From the NCBI GenBank assembly GCA_031551635.1, contig JAVBNH010000007.1:1-64000 (forward strand): a DNA stretch of 64,000 bases, in the 5' to 3' direction. This DNA comes from JAVBNH01 sp031551635. Its GTDB lineage: Bacteria; Bacillota; Clostridia; Oscillospirales; Acutalibacteraceae. The position numbers and the translations under genes were made by a program. A model generated the notes under the pieces. The model was not told the DNA's origin, did not search any database, and worked only from the letters and a program-made list of their open reading frames with translations. This document shows, piece after piece, positions 42,515-52,340 of this stretch (position 1 is its first letter; each line of letters begins with the position of its first letter).

Positions 42515-44050
42515 TTAATTTGATTCTGCGTTTAAGCTGGCTTCTACCTCGATGCTGTCATTGCTTTCGTTTATGCGTTTCGCGGTTTCAGCTCTTCTCG
42601 CTGCAAGCTCGGCGTACATCAGGTCACGTTTCGCGCTTGAAAGGGGATAGAAGAATTTCGGGATAATTCCCAATGATCCGGAAACAATCGGGAAGCCTGT
42701 GCACAGTACGAAGAGCCAGAACTTAGTCCTGTCGTCCTGAGTGCCGACCTGCCGGCCTTGCTCATAGCCGATTTTTTGCATTATTAAACTCTTGACAACA
42801 TTGTTGACTATGCCCTGAAGCTTGTTGATAAGACCCTTCGCGACGCCTGTCATCGCTTCTGTGCGGTAGCCGTTCTTCCATTCGCAGTAGTCCATGGATT
42901 CGTTGTAAAGCTCCTGAGGCAGCTGCTTTTTCGTGGCGTACCAGCACATCTCAAGACATTCCTCAATCATCAGCACCGGGAACATAATTCCAACCTTCTG
43001 ATAATTTTTGTTTATCATGCCTATTACACAAACGCTTATCCAGCAAGCGTCGCCCCAGATGTCGGTGATAATCCACAGGAATTTTGTCGAGAATTTCTTA
43101 CGCAGACGGCCGACCATGGCATAGCTTGAGTAGCTGAAGATACCGCCGGGGATACCGACGAAGTTTTGCAGCATTGCCGAGCCGAGTACATCGATGAAAT
43201 AATCCGTTCTGCTTGTGCCGACCGCGAAGCCTTCAAAGAAGGAGGACAGCACGACAAGAAGTATGAGTTTGTTGTTGACAATCGATTTTATAGCGTCAAG
43301 CAGAGAGGGCTTTTCAATTGACTGCATAACGCGCTCTTTTGAGACCCAGAAGAAGAATAGCGCCGCCGCTGCAGCTGCAATATCGGTGAAAAGACCGAAG
43401 CCGAGGAAAACGCTTCTGAGCTGCCATTTGACTTTTTTCTTGTTAACAAGGTCAATCATAAGGCTCATGATTAGCTCCGGAACATTGGAGCCTATTGCGA
43501 GCAGGTTGCCCTGCATGATAAGCCGCGTCCGCTCAGTCGGGAAGGGTGTTATCGTGCTGAGTAGACCCGAGCCTGCGATGCCCGTAAAGGTTGTCGCTGT
43601 TTCCTTTATTATATTAAAAAGGAAATATGCGATAAACTTCGGCAGATAGGTACCCAGTGTTCCCGGGAACATGAAAGGCATGAACCAATATAAAGTGGAG
43701 AACAGGGTAATCGGGACGCTGAAGCCTAATAGATATGGTCTGAACTTACCCCAGCGAGTACGGGTGCGGTCAATTATTGCGCCTGTGAAGGTGTCGTTGA
43801 TAATGTCCCAAACACCTGCAATGGAATCCATAAACGCGAGATACCTGAAGTCTATAAGCAGGACGTCATAAATAAATCTGTTTTGGAATTTGCGGACATT
43901 AAACCCCTGCTGCCAGTGGTTCAGTATGTAGCCGAAGGTTTCTTTTCTGTTGACATACCGGCGTGTGGTGTGCGCGTAGTTAATATTTTCTTCAATTTCT
44001 TTAAAGTCGATTTCTGGTATATCAATCTTGTTTTTCTTATCTTTAGCCAA
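42515..44050 (-). CDS. MFS transporter, GPH (glycoside-pentoside-hexuronide) type
   Basis: A 511-aa protein with about ten to twelve membrane helices. The GPH motif GVWDIINDTFTGAIIDRTRTRWGKFRPYLL is present near residues 81-110. A long N-terminal cytoplasmic tail (about 40 aa) and MDYCEWKNGYRTEAMTGVA in the second half are shared with its paralogue at 44534. GPH carriers are sugar/cation symporters. It is convergent with GH27, so it is a good candidate to import the released sugar. Confidence 0.82.
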   Translation of the reverse strand: MAKDKKNKIDIPEIDFKEIEENINYAHTTRRYVNRKETFGYILNHWQQGFNVRKFQNRFIYDVLLIDFRYLAFMDSIAGVWDIINDTFTGAIIDRTRTRWGKFRPYLLGFSVPITLFSTLYWFMPFMFPGTLGTYLPKFIAYFLFNIIKETATTFTGIAGSGLLSTITPFPTERTRLIMQGNLLAIGSNVPELIMSLMIDLVNKKKVKWQLRSVFLGFGLFTDIAAAAAALFFFWVSKERVMQSIEKPSLLDAIKSIVNNKLILLVVLSSFFEGFAVGTSRTDYFIDVLGSAMLQNFVGIPGGIFSYSSYAMVGRLRKKFSTKFLWIITDIWGDACWISVCVIGMINKNYQKVGIMFPVLMIEECLEMCWYATKKQLPQELYNESMDYCEWKNGYRTEAMTGVAKGLINKLQGIVNNVVKSLIMQKIGYEQGRQVGTQDDRTKFWLFVLCTGFPIVSGSLGIIPKFFYPLSSAKRDLMYAELAARRAETAKRINESNDSIEVEASLNAESN

Positions 44051-44115
44051 TTTTTACCCCCCATAATCAATATTTTGCATTCAAGTTTTAGTCATAAAAG
44101 AATGCGTACCTTAGA

Positions 44116-44144
44116 ATGATACAGTAAAAGCAAAAAAAAGTCAA
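44116..44144 (-). promoter_or_regulatory. Sigma-A promoter of the 42515-44050 transporter
   Basis: On the minus strand TTGACT (44144-44139), a 17-bp spacer and TATCAT (44121-44116). Confidence 0.65.
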
Positions 44145-44266
44145 CAATCTTCTAATAAAAAAAGCGGCGTTTCACGAAAAATTATTTATAATGACAAAAA
44201 CAAAAAATATGTTGTGGACATTTCGGAAATAATATGTTATATTGTAAAACAGAACAAACAATAGTT

Positions 44267-44308
44267 TAGATGCTAGATGCTAGACACTAGACTCTAGATG
44301 CTGGACGC
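44267..44308. repeat. Heptamer tract, TAGATGC x6
   Basis: Six phase-perfect units (TAGATGC twice, TAGACAC, TAGACTC, TAGATGC, TGGACGC) in the gap between the transporter genes. Confidence 0.9.
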
Positions 44309-44533
44309 GAGTTAATTTACAATAATTTTTCGTAAACTGCTCGCGAATGATTTTAAAGGCATCATTAAACTGATTTAATGCAGTTAAATTTTGCAATTAT
44401 TTAAATTAAACCGGGTAAAAAGATAAAAAACTCAAGCAATTCTATCTACACGACCACAATTGTCAATTTGTATATTGTGCATGTCAAATATATCCGATGA
44501 ATCACTGTTTACCGATTTTAATTTAAATATAAT

Positions 44534-46072
44534 TTACAAGTCAAAATCCCCGCGCATCTGTTTATGTCCGATTTCCTCAAGCTCCTCGTTTGTCGCATGG
44601 CTTGCGGCTGTCGCGAGAGCCTCGCGGCGTTTCATGAGCTCTGCATACATCAAATCACGCTTCGCGCCGGTGAGAGGATAGAGGAACTTAGGCAGCACAC
44701 CGAGCGCTCCGGTGAGAACGGGAAGCCCCGTGCTCCAGGCAAACATCCACATCTTTGTGCTGTCGTCCTGTGTACCGATTTTCCGCCCCTGCTCATAGCC
44801 GATTTTTTTCATGAGGATATTTTTGATAACATTGTTCACTATACGCTGCAGCTTTGTGATAAGCCCTCGCGCGACGCCTGTCATTGCTTCTGTTCGGTAG
44901 CCGTTTTTCCATTCGCAGTAGTCCATCGCCTCGTTGTATAGCTCCTGAGGAAGCACCTTTCGCACTGCATACATACACATCTCAATGCATTCCTCAATCA
45001 TCATTGTAGGTACCATGACCTTGACCTTTGTGTAGTTTTTGTTTACCAGTCCGATTGCGCAGACACCCAGCCAGCATGCGTCAGTCCAAAGGTCGCTGAT
45101 AATCCATAAAGCCCTCGTCGAGAATATCCGCCGCATCTTCGGCAGGAAGGCATAGCCGGAATATGTAAACAGTCCGCCGGGAACGCCAACGAGCGTCTGC
45201 AGCGAAATCGAGCCGAGCACGTCTATATAATAGTCGGACATACTAGTGCTCAACGAGAAGCCCTCAAGGAATTCAGAAAGCGTTATCATCAATATAGGCT
45301 TGTTTGTGGCGATTGACTTAAGCCCCTGAATTATACTGGGTCTCTCGATTGACTGCGCGACCCTCTCCTTTGAATGCAGGAAGAAGTAGAAGCTTGCCGC
45401 TGCCGCCACTAGGCTTGTCGTCAGTCCGAAACCGAGGAAAAGATTCCTCAGCTGCCATTTCAATATTTCCTTGTTCACGAGGTCTAAGAGAACGCCCATG
45501 AGCAGCTCCGGCACATTCGAGCCGATTGCCAGAAGCTGCGCCGCCATAATCAATCGCGTTCTCTCTGAGGGCACCGGGGTTATCGTGCTGAGCAGTCCCG
45601 TGTTTGAAATACCTGTAAAGGTTCCGGTAGTTTCCGTAATAACTTTAAAGAAAAAGTAGAAGGCAAACTTATGCAAATCCCTTACATCGGTTCCCGCGAA
45701 AAAATACGGCATGAACCAATAAAGCAGTCCCACAAAGGTCATGGGAATGTTGATTCCTATAAGATAGGGGCGGAACTTGCCCCAGCGTGTTCTGGTTTTA
45801 TCGACAAGAGCGCCGATAACTGTATCGTTGAATACGTCCCAGATTCCGCCTACACCGTCCAGAAAAGCGAGATAGCTGAAATCGATTTTCAGCACATCAT
45901 AAATAAATCTCGAGTCAAATTTTCCGATGTTGAAACCGCCTGACCATTTGTTTAAAATATAGCCGAGCGTTTCTTTTCTGCCGACATAGCGTCGGTTTGA
46001 GTGCGCAAAATCAAGGTCAAGCTCGTCGCTGACGGCGATATTTGTGCCTTCTCCATGATTTTCCTCTGCCAT
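44534..46072 (-). CDS. MFS transporter, GPH type, paralogue
   Basis: A 512-aa relative of the transporter at 42515, colinear with it along its whole length (GGIWDVFNDTVIGALVDKTRTRWGKFRPYL, split over residues 83-112, and MDYCEWKNGYRTEAMTGVA). It has its own consensus promoter, so the pair arose by tandem duplication but is separately expressed. The short C-terminal tail differs between the two. AGGGGGA selects ATG 46072 over a frame 25 codons longer. Confidence 0.82.
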   Translation of the reverse strand: MAEENHGEGTNIAVSDELDLDFAHSNRRYVGRKETLGYILNKWSGGFNIGKFDSRFIYDVLKIDFSYLAFLDGVGGIWDVFNDTVIGALVDKTRTRWGKFRPYLIGINIPMTFVGLLYWFMPYFFAGTDVRDLHKFAFYFFFKVITETTGTFTGISNTGLLSTITPVPSERTRLIMAAQLLAIGSNVPELLMGVLLDLVNKEILKWQLRNLFLGFGLTTSLVAAAASFYFFLHSKERVAQSIERPSIIQGLKSIATNKPILMITLSEFLEGFSLSTSMSDYYIDVLGSISLQTLVGVPGGLFTYSGYAFLPKMRRIFSTRALWIISDLWTDACWLGVCAIGLVNKNYTKVKVMVPTMMIEECIEMCMYAVRKVLPQELYNEAMDYCEWKNGYRTEAMTGVARGLITKLQRIVNNVIKNILMKKIGYEQGRKIGTQDDSTKMWMFAWSTGLPVLTGALGVLPKFLYPLTGAKRDLMYAELMKRREALATAASHATNEELEEIGHKQMRGDFDL

Positions 46073-46118
46073 TTCAATTCCCCCTGACATTAAATTGATA
46101 AAGCGAAACATATAAAAT

Positions 46119-46147
46119 ATATTATCAAAATGTGAGCACAATGTCAA
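46119..46147 (-). promoter_or_regulatory. Sigma-A promoter of the 44534-46072 transporter
   Basis: On the minus strand TTGACA (46147-46142), a 17-bp spacer and TAATAT (46124-46119). Confidence 0.8.
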
Positions 46148-46211
46148 GTGTTATAAAAAAGCTTTTAGAAAAAGAAAAATTTAGTATAAATCAATAAGGT
46201 GGTATTTTTCA

Positions 46212-46964
46212 ATGAGAACAAAAAAAATGGCTTTCGCGGCGATACTCACGCTTGCAGCTATCCTTTTCAATTCCTTTACCGCGTTTGCTGAAAACATCGT
46301 GAACGAAGAGATTTACGCGGGTAAAATTACACTCGGTGACGTAAATATTGACGGAGTAATTGACGCTACCGACGCAAGAACAGCGCTCAGAGCCTCCGCG
46401 GGCTTACAGAAGCTTAACGCCTGGGAGTTTCTAGCCGCCGATTTAAACAATAACGGCGAAATTACTGCATCTGAGGCGAGAAACGTTTTGCGGGCTTCAG
46501 CGGAAATTTCAAAATTACCTCTTGCCAAAGGAAATACCACTTATAAATTCCCTTCGAAATACCTGAACCTGCTAGGGAAAAGCATCATAGAGGTGTTTTC
46601 GGGGGCAGAAAACCTTCCGGAACACAAAGTCGGTCACGGAGCGAACCGCTATCTTTTGAAGGGCTATAATTCCCTCTATGTATATTCGCAGTTTTCGAAC
46701 GATGAACAGGGTAAGGATAGACCGACTGACATAACAGTAATTGAGGGTACAATAAATTACCTGTTTGAGGGCAGAAAAGCACTGTCGCTGCGGGAGATAT
46801 ACGCAATTTTCGGTAGCGAGATGATTTTGACACAGTGTCCGGATTCCTTGAACATGATTGCAAAAATGAATTATAAAAACCACGTAGTCGCGTTTTTCAG
46901 TGATGATAAGAGCGATGCTGAGAATATCGACTTTTATGCATTCAGCATTGTTTATATAATGTAA
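46212..46964 (+). CDS. Secreted protein with N-terminal type I dockerin-like module
   Basis: A 250-aa exported protein with a signal peptide (cleavage after AFA, about residue 26). A full dockerin-type pair follows: LGDVNIDGVIDATDARTALRASAGLQ (split over 41-66) and AADLNNNGEITASEARNVLRASAEI, with the calcium-loop Asp/Asn residues intact. The rest (about 105-250) is not recognised. It is better preserved than the dockerin-like module of the 919-aa protein at 7556. AAGGTGG 9 bp ahead supports ATG 46212. Attachment to a cohesin protein is inferred; no cohesin is in the window. Confidence 0.8.
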   Translation: MRTKKMAFAAILTLAAILFNSFTAFAENIVNEEIYAGKITLGDVNIDGVIDATDARTALRASAGLQKLNAWEFLAADLNNNGEITASEARNVLRASAEISKLPLAKGNTTYKFPSKYLNLLGKSIIEVFSGAENLPEHKVGHGANRYLLKGYNSLYVYSQFSNDEQGKDRPTDITVIEGTINYLFEGRKALSLREIYAIFGSEMILTQCPDSLNMIAKMNYKNHVVAFFSDDKSDAENIDFYAFSIVYIM

Positions 46965-47075
46965 ATAGCATTTGTGAATAATTAACAAAATATGCTTGTA
47001 CCAGCTTTCGAAATAGGCAAAAAAAGAGAAAGTTTTTAATTTTCGATAATCAGACGATTAATTTGGAGAAAACGC

Positions 47076-47104
47076 TTGCAATTGTTTGCTAATTGTGATA
47101 AAAT
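47076..47104 (+). promoter_or_regulatory. Promoter of the S10-spc-alpha operon
   Basis: TTGCAA (47076-47081), a 17-bp spacer and TAAAAT (47099-47104) give a leader of about 310 nt before rpsJ. Confidence 0.7.
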
Positions 47105-47111
47105 TCTGAGG

Positions 47112-47419
47112 CGTTTTGAAAAGGGGTCGTTTTGCGCTTTTTTCAAATGCTGTGCGTTGAAACGGGAGGTGGCTTGCGCTCCGTGTGTAGCGGCTCGCAG
47201 GGGAATTTCCGTGGAGTATGTCCGATTTTAAACCGGGCGATTAGTTAACTGAATAAGAGTATTTATAAGGATTTTATTAGAAGCCTTAAAAGCTCTTTGC
47301 TGTTACGCGCCGGAAAATTCGTTTTCCGACTTTTTTACCGAAGCCCCGCAAACACCCGGCTGAGTGTATAGAAAATGCGTACAGTTTCTTATGTGCCCGC
47401 ATATTTTTAGGAGGTTACA
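47112..47419 (+). promoter_or_regulatory. S10 operon leader with internal terminator-like hairpin
   Basis: A long untranslated leader. At 47310-47335 CGGAAAA-TTCG-TTTTCCG is followed by ACTTTTTT, a compact intrinsic terminator with a UUCG loop about 85 nt before rpsJ. Attenuation of the operon, for instance by a ribosomal protein, is likely in principle; the regulator is not shown. Confidence 0.6.
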
Positions 47420-47731
47420 ATGGCAGTTAAAGACAGAATTCGTATCAGAATCAAGGGTTATGATCACAACCTTGTCGACAAAGCGGCAGAAAAGATCGTT
47501 GAGACAGCAAAACGCACCGACGCAGGTGTTTCAGGACCCGTACCGCTTCCTACAGAAAAGGAAATCGTTACGGTGCTTCGTGCTGTTCATAAGTATAAGG
47601 ATGCCAGAGAGCAGTTCGAGCAGAGAACACACAAGAGGCTCATCGACATCATCAAGCCCACAAACAAGACTGTTGAAGCATTGACAGGTCTTGAATTACC
47701 GGCCGGTGTTGACATAGAAATCAAGATCTGA
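47420..47731 (+). CDS. rpsJ: 30S ribosomal protein S10
   Basis: First gene of the operon, 103 aa. S10 (NusE) sits in the 30S head and also takes part in transcription antitermination with NusB. IRIRIKGYDHNLVD, VSGPVPLPTEKE and THKRLIDI are the family signatures. GGAGG lies 8 bp before ATG. Confidence 0.97.
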   Translation: MAVKDRIRIRIKGYDHNLVDKAAEKIVETAKRTDAGVSGPVPLPTEKEIVTVLRAVHKYKDAREQFEQRTHKRLIDIIKPTNKTVEALTGLELPAGVDIEIKI

Positions 47732-47782
47732 TTTCATGTCTGATATATAAACATTATATATTGTGTATGCATCGAAGATCAA

Positions 47783-47829
47783 GTTGAGAGGTGCAAAGAG
47801 GAAATATCCTCTTATAGCACGTTCTCAAC
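47783..47829 (+). promoter_or_regulatory. Three-tier hairpin between rpsJ and rplC
   Basis: Nested stems GTTGAGA/TCTCAAC, GTGC/GCAC and AAGAGGA/TCCTCTT (loop AATA) fold into one long arm ending 27 nt before rplC. There is no T run, so it is a protein-binding or processing element rather than a terminator. Confidence 0.6.
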
Positions 47830-47856
47830 CAATAATCTGAAGGAGGAAAAAAACAC

Positions 47857-48492
47857 ATGCAAAAAGGTCTTATCGCAAAGAAAATCGGAATGACACAGAT
47901 TTTCGACGAAAAGGGAAAAATAATTCCCGTCACTGTTGTCGAAGCCGGTCCCTGCACCGTTATCCAGAAAAAGACAGTTGAAAAGGACGGCTACTCGTCT
48001 GTTCAGGTCGGTTTCGGAGACGTTAAAATCCAAAGAGTAAGCAAGCCCCTCGCCGGTCACTACAAAAAGGCTGATGCGGCACCGAAAAAGGTTCTGCGCG
48101 AATTCAGGCTCGCTGATTGCGACGCTTTGAATGTGGGCGACATCCTTAAGGCGGACGTTTTCACCGTCGGCGACAGAGTTGATGTTGTCGGAACCAGCAA
48201 GGGCAAGGGCTACATGGGCGTTGTCAGAAGATGGAACTTCGGGAAGCTCAAGGAATCCCACGGTACCGGTCCTGTCGGCAGACACCCGGGCTCAATCGGC
48301 TCAAACTCAGACCCTTCAAGAGTTTTTAAGGGAAAGAAAATGGCTGGTCACTGGGGTCACGAGAGAGTTACCGTCCAGAATCTTGACGTAGTAAAAATTG
48401 ATGTCGAAAATAACCTGATTGCCATTAAGGGCGCAATTCCCGGTCCCAAGGGCGGAATCGTAATTATTGCCGACAGCGTAAAGAAAGCATAA
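47857..48492 (+). CDS. rplC: 50S ribosomal protein L3
   Basis: An early-assembly 23S-binding protein of 211 aa whose long loop (RRWNFGKLKESHGTGPVGRHPGSIG, in two parts) reaches the peptidyl-transferase centre. Unlike the rest of the operon it is separated from its neighbour by 125 bp holding a structured hairpin. Confidence 0.97.
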   Translation: MQKGLIAKKIGMTQIFDEKGKIIPVTVVEAGPCTVIQKKTVEKDGYSSVQVGFGDVKIQRVSKPLAGHYKKADAAPKKVLREFRLADCDALNVGDILKADVFTVGDRVDVVGTSKGKGYMGVVRRWNFGKLKESHGTGPVGRHPGSIGSNSDPSRVFKGKKMAGHWGHERVTVQNLDVVKIDVENNLIAIKGAIPGPKGGIVIIADSVKKA

Positions 48493-48505
48493 GGAGGAAA
48501 GATGA

Positions 48506-49129
48506 ATGCCTAACGTATCAGTATTTAACATGAACGGCGAAAAGGTATCAGACGTCGCGCTTAACGAAAGCATTTTCGCCATTAAGCCGCATATGTCGTC
48601 TATGCATCTCGTAGTCGTATCATATCTTGCAAATCAGCGTCAGGGTACACAGTCCACCCTCACTCGTGCGGAAGTTCGCGGCGGCGGCAGGAAACCCTGG
48701 AGACAGAAGGGCGGCGGCAGAGCAAGACAAGGCTCGACACGCTCACCTCAATGGTACCACGGCGGTGTGGCCTTCGGACCCAAGCCGCGTGAGTATGGTA
48801 TTTCAATAAATAAGAAAGTAAGAAGACTTGCCATGAAGTCCGCTTTATCCTCAAAGGTTCTCGCCGATGAGATGATGGTGCTTGACAGCTTAAGCCTTTC
48901 CGAAATCAAAACCAAGGCGGTTGCCAAGGTTTTCTCAGCGCTTAACACAGGGAAAAAGGTTCTTTTGGTTCTTCCCGAAAAAGATGATGTTATTTATCGC
49001 AGCGCCCGTAACATTGCAGGCTGCAAGGTCTGTTTTGTAGGCACCCTCAATGTGTATGATATTCTCAACTGCAATACAATTGTTGTGCTTAAGGATGCGC
49101 TGGCGAAAATTGAGGAGGTATATGCATAA
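48506..49129 (+). CDS. rplD: 50S ribosomal protein L4
   Basis: 207 aa. The exit-tunnel loop (RGGGRKPWRQKGGGRARQGS) is intact, with no sign of macrolide-resistance changes that I can judge. L4 is the autogenous regulator of the S10 operon in enterobacteria, so it is a candidate for control of the leader here. Its stop overlaps rplW. Confidence 0.97.
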   Translation: MPNVSVFNMNGEKVSDVALNESIFAIKPHMSSMHLVVVSYLANQRQGTQSTLTRAEVRGGGRKPWRQKGGGRARQGSTRSPQWYHGGVAFGPKPREYGISINKKVRRLAMKSALSSKVLADEMMVLDSLSLSEIKTKAVAKVFSALNTGKKVLLVLPEKDDVIYRSARNIAGCKVCFVGTLNVYDILNCNTIVVLKDALAKIEEVYA

Positions 49130-49425
49130 TGAGTACAATTGCACAGGATATTATCCTCCGTCCTATAATCACAGAAGAAACTATGCAGGGTTCGGCAGAT
49201 AAAAAGTACACCTTCGAGGTTGCCAAGGGCGCGAATAAGATTGAAATCGCAAAAGCGGTCGAAAAGCTTTTCAAGGTCAAGGTCGCCAAGGTAAACACCT
49301 TAAATGTCAAGGGTCACCTCAGGCGTCAGGGGCGTTTTGAAGGCTATCAGCCCTCATGGAAAAAGGCTGTTGTCACTTTAACAGCTGATTCGGCTTCAAT
49401 CGAGTTCTTCGACGGCATTCTTTAA
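49129..49425 (+). CDS. rplW: 50S ribosomal protein L23
   Basis: 98 aa, at the tunnel exit, where trigger factor and SRP dock. It starts on the last base of the rplD stop (TAATG), so translation is coupled. DIILRPIITEETM and the C-terminal GRFEGYQPSWKKAVV are typical. Confidence 0.97.
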   Translation: MSTIAQDIILRPIITEETMQGSADKKYTFEVAKGANKIEIAKAVEKLFKVKVAKVNTLNVKGHLRRQGRFEGYQPSWKKAVVTLTADSASIEFFDGIL

Positions 49426-49505
49426 TTTTTGTTAAATTAATCAGTTTCGATGTATGGTCCAGCCAACCGCTAAGAAGCTGATGTGATGAAAGGTGGAAAC
49501 ACACT

Positions 49506-50339
<834 letters not shown>

Positions 50340-50360
50340 TCGGGAAAGGAGCAATAGAAT

Positions 50361-50642
50361 ATGGGCAGAAGTGTTAAAAAAGGTCCGTTTGTACAGCCTC
50401 AGCTTTACGCCAGGGTTCAGGAAATGAATAAGACCGGAAAAAAGACAGTTCTCAAAACATGGAGCCGTGCCTCAACAATCTTTCCGGACTTTGTTGGTCA
50501 TACCTTCGCAGTTCATGACGGACGCAAGCATGTTCCGGTATATGTAACAGAGGATATGGTAGGTCATAAATTAGGTGAATTTGCACCGACAAGAACCTTT
50601 AGAGGTCACGCCGGTTCAAAAACATCCAACGCAGGTAAATAA
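50361..50642 (+). CDS. rpsS: 30S ribosomal protein S19
   Basis: 93 aa, 30S head, contacts S13 and the A-site tRNA region. RSVKKGPFV and HKLGEFAPTRTFRGH are the family signatures. AAAGGAG precedes the start. Confidence 0.97.
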   Translation: MGRSVKKGPFVQPQLYARVQEMNKTGKKTVLKTWSRASTIFPDFVGHTFAVHDGRKHVPVYVTEDMVGHKLGEFAPTRTFRGHAGSKTSNAGK

Positions 50643-50665
50643 AGGGTCGAAAGGAGTGTAATATT

Positions 50666-51001
50666 ATGAGAGCAACAGCAAAAGCGACGCACCTCAGAAT
50701 CGCGCCGCGTAAGGTGGGCATCGTGCTTGACCTTATCAGAAACAAACCTGTTGACGAGGCAATGGCTATTCTCAAGTTCACACCCAAGGCCGCTTGTGAA
50801 CCGCTGTTAAAGCTTCTGAAATCAGCCGCGGCAAACGCGGAAAATAATTTCGACATGGATTATTCCAAGCTCTATGTTGCACAGTGCAGCGTAGACCAGG
50901 GGCCGATAATCAAAAGAATAAGACCAAGCGCAAAGGGCCGTGCATACAGAATAAACAAGAAAACCTCGCACATCAACATTGCGCTCGAAGAGAAAGAGTA
51001 A
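50666..51001 (+). CDS. rplV: 50S ribosomal protein L22
   Basis: 111 aa. The protein lines the exit tunnel beside L4. The beta-hairpin segment (GPIIKRIRPSAKGRAYRINKK) is intact. The rpsC reading frame is open across its stop, but the rpsC start lies 20 bp downstream. Confidence 0.97.
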   Translation: MRATAKATHLRIAPRKVGIVLDLIRNKPVDEAMAILKFTPKAACEPLLKLLKSAAANAENNFDMDYSKLYVAQCSVDQGPIIKRIRPSAKGRAYRINKKTSHINIALEEKE

Positions 51002-51020
51002 GCGGGGAGGAGGAAAAATT

Positions 51021-51692
51021 ATGGGTCAAAAAATTAATCCAACCGGTTTAAGAATTGGTGTTATAAAGGACTGGGAATCCCGCTGGTATGCAGGTAAGAA
51101 CAATTTCGGAGACAATCTTGTCGCCGATTATAAGGTTCGCGAATACCTTCTGAAGACACTCAGCAGCGCAGGTGTTCCGAAAATCGAAATTGAGCGTGAC
51201 TCCAAGAGAGTACGCATCAATATTCACTGCGCGATGCCCGGCGCCGTTATAGGCAAGGGCGGCAGCGAAATCGAGAAACTGAAGGCGACCTGCAAGAAGA
51301 TGCTCGGCGGTGATAAGGACGTTTATATCAATATCATCGAGATAAAACAAAGAGACCTCAACGCCCAGCTTGTCGCAGAAAGTATTGCCCAGCAGCTTGA
51401 AAGACGCGTATCTTTCAGACGCGCTCTTAAGCAGGCTATCGGCAGAACTATGCGTCTTGGGGCCAGCGGCATCAAAACTCAGGTCAGCGGCAGACTCGGC
51501 GGCGCGGAAATCGCCCGTACCGAGCACTATCATGAGGGCACTATCCCTCTGCAGACCATCAGAGCCGACATCGACTACGGATTCGCCGAGGCGAAGACAA
51601 CCTACGGACGCATTGGCGTCAAGGTCTGGATTTACAAGGGCGAAATCCTTCAGGAGACAAGGAATAAACCTTCGAGAAGGGAGAGGGCATAA
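51021..51692 (+). CDS. rpsC: 30S ribosomal protein S3
   Basis: 223 aa. The KH domain has GAVIGKGGSEIEKLK, and S3 forms part of the mRNA entry helicase. MGQKINPTGLRIG with GGGGAGGAGG upstream is the start; the frame is open 14 codons further back. It overlaps rplP by one base (TAATG). Confidence 0.97.
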   Translation: MGQKINPTGLRIGVIKDWESRWYAGKNNFGDNLVADYKVREYLLKTLSSAGVPKIEIERDSKRVRINIHCAMPGAVIGKGGSEIEKLKATCKKMLGGDKDVYINIIEIKQRDLNAQLVAESIAQQLERRVSFRRALKQAIGRTMRLGASGIKTQVSGRLGGAEIARTEHYHEGTIPLQTIRADIDYGFAEAKTTYGRIGVKVWIYKGEILQETRNKPSRRERA

Positions 51693-52117
51693 TGTTAATA
51701 CCTAAGCGTGTCAAGTACCGCAGGGTTCACAGAGGCCGCCTTAAGGGCAAGGCACTGCGCGGCAACAAGGTCACCTACGGTGATTTCGGTCTGGTTGCCC
51801 TTGAGCCTTCGTGGATAACGGCAAATCAGATTGAGGCTGCCCGTGTCGCCATGACTCGTAGTATCAAGCGCGGCGGTCAGGTCTGGACAAAAATATTCCC
51901 CGATAAGCCGATTACAGAGAAACCCGCCGAAACCCGAATGGGTTCAGGTAAAGGTTCTCCGGAATATTGGGTAGCGGTGGTTAAACCCGGCAAGGTTCTC
52001 TTTGAGATAGCCGGAGTTGAAGAGGATGCAGCCCGCGAGGCTCTGCGTCTTGCCGCCAATAAATTGCCAATAAAGTGCAATTTTGTTAAAAAGGACGAAC
52101 AGGGTGGTGAGCAGTAA
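51692..52117 (+). CDS. rplP: 50S ribosomal protein L16
   Basis: 141 aa, near the A site and central protuberance. MLIPKRVKYRRVHRG and RMGSGKGSPEYWVAVVKPG are the family motifs. It overlaps both neighbours by one base, indicating tight translational coupling. Confidence 0.97.
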   Translation: MLIPKRVKYRRVHRGRLKGKALRGNKVTYGDFGLVALEPSWITANQIEAARVAMTRSIKRGGQVWTKIFPDKPITEKPAETRMGSGKGSPEYWVAVVKPGKVLFEIAGVEEDAAREALRLAANKLPIKCNFVKKDEQGGEQ

Positions 52118-52320
52118 TGAAAGCCAGTGATGTAAGAAAATTAACCTCAGCGGAGTTGGATGCTAAACTCTTCGAGCTTAAGGACGAGCTTTTTAAGCTG
52201 CGCTTCCAACAGACAATAAACCAGCTTGACAACCCGATGCGCATAAACGCCGTTAAGAAAGACATCGCCAGAGTTAAAACAGTTCAGCGCGATATCGAGC
52301 TTCACGGCGGCAAATCGTAA
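52117..52320 (+). CDS. rpmC: 50S ribosomal protein L29
   Basis: 67 aa, two-helix protein at the tunnel exit next to L23. FELKDELFKLRFQQTINQLDN is the signature. The start overlaps the L16 stop. Confidence 0.96.
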   Translation: MKASDVRKLTSAELDAKLFELKDELFKLRFQQTINQLDNPMRINAVKKDIARVKTVQRDIELHGGKS

Positions 52321-52340
52321 GGAAAGGGAGGACAGCATTA

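Larger units (their letters stand above)
44051..44533. other. Intergenic region between the two transporters
   Basis: No gene was seen. It holds the promoter at 44116-44144, the heptamer tract at 44267-44308, and AT-rich sequence without strong structure. Confidence 0.5.
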
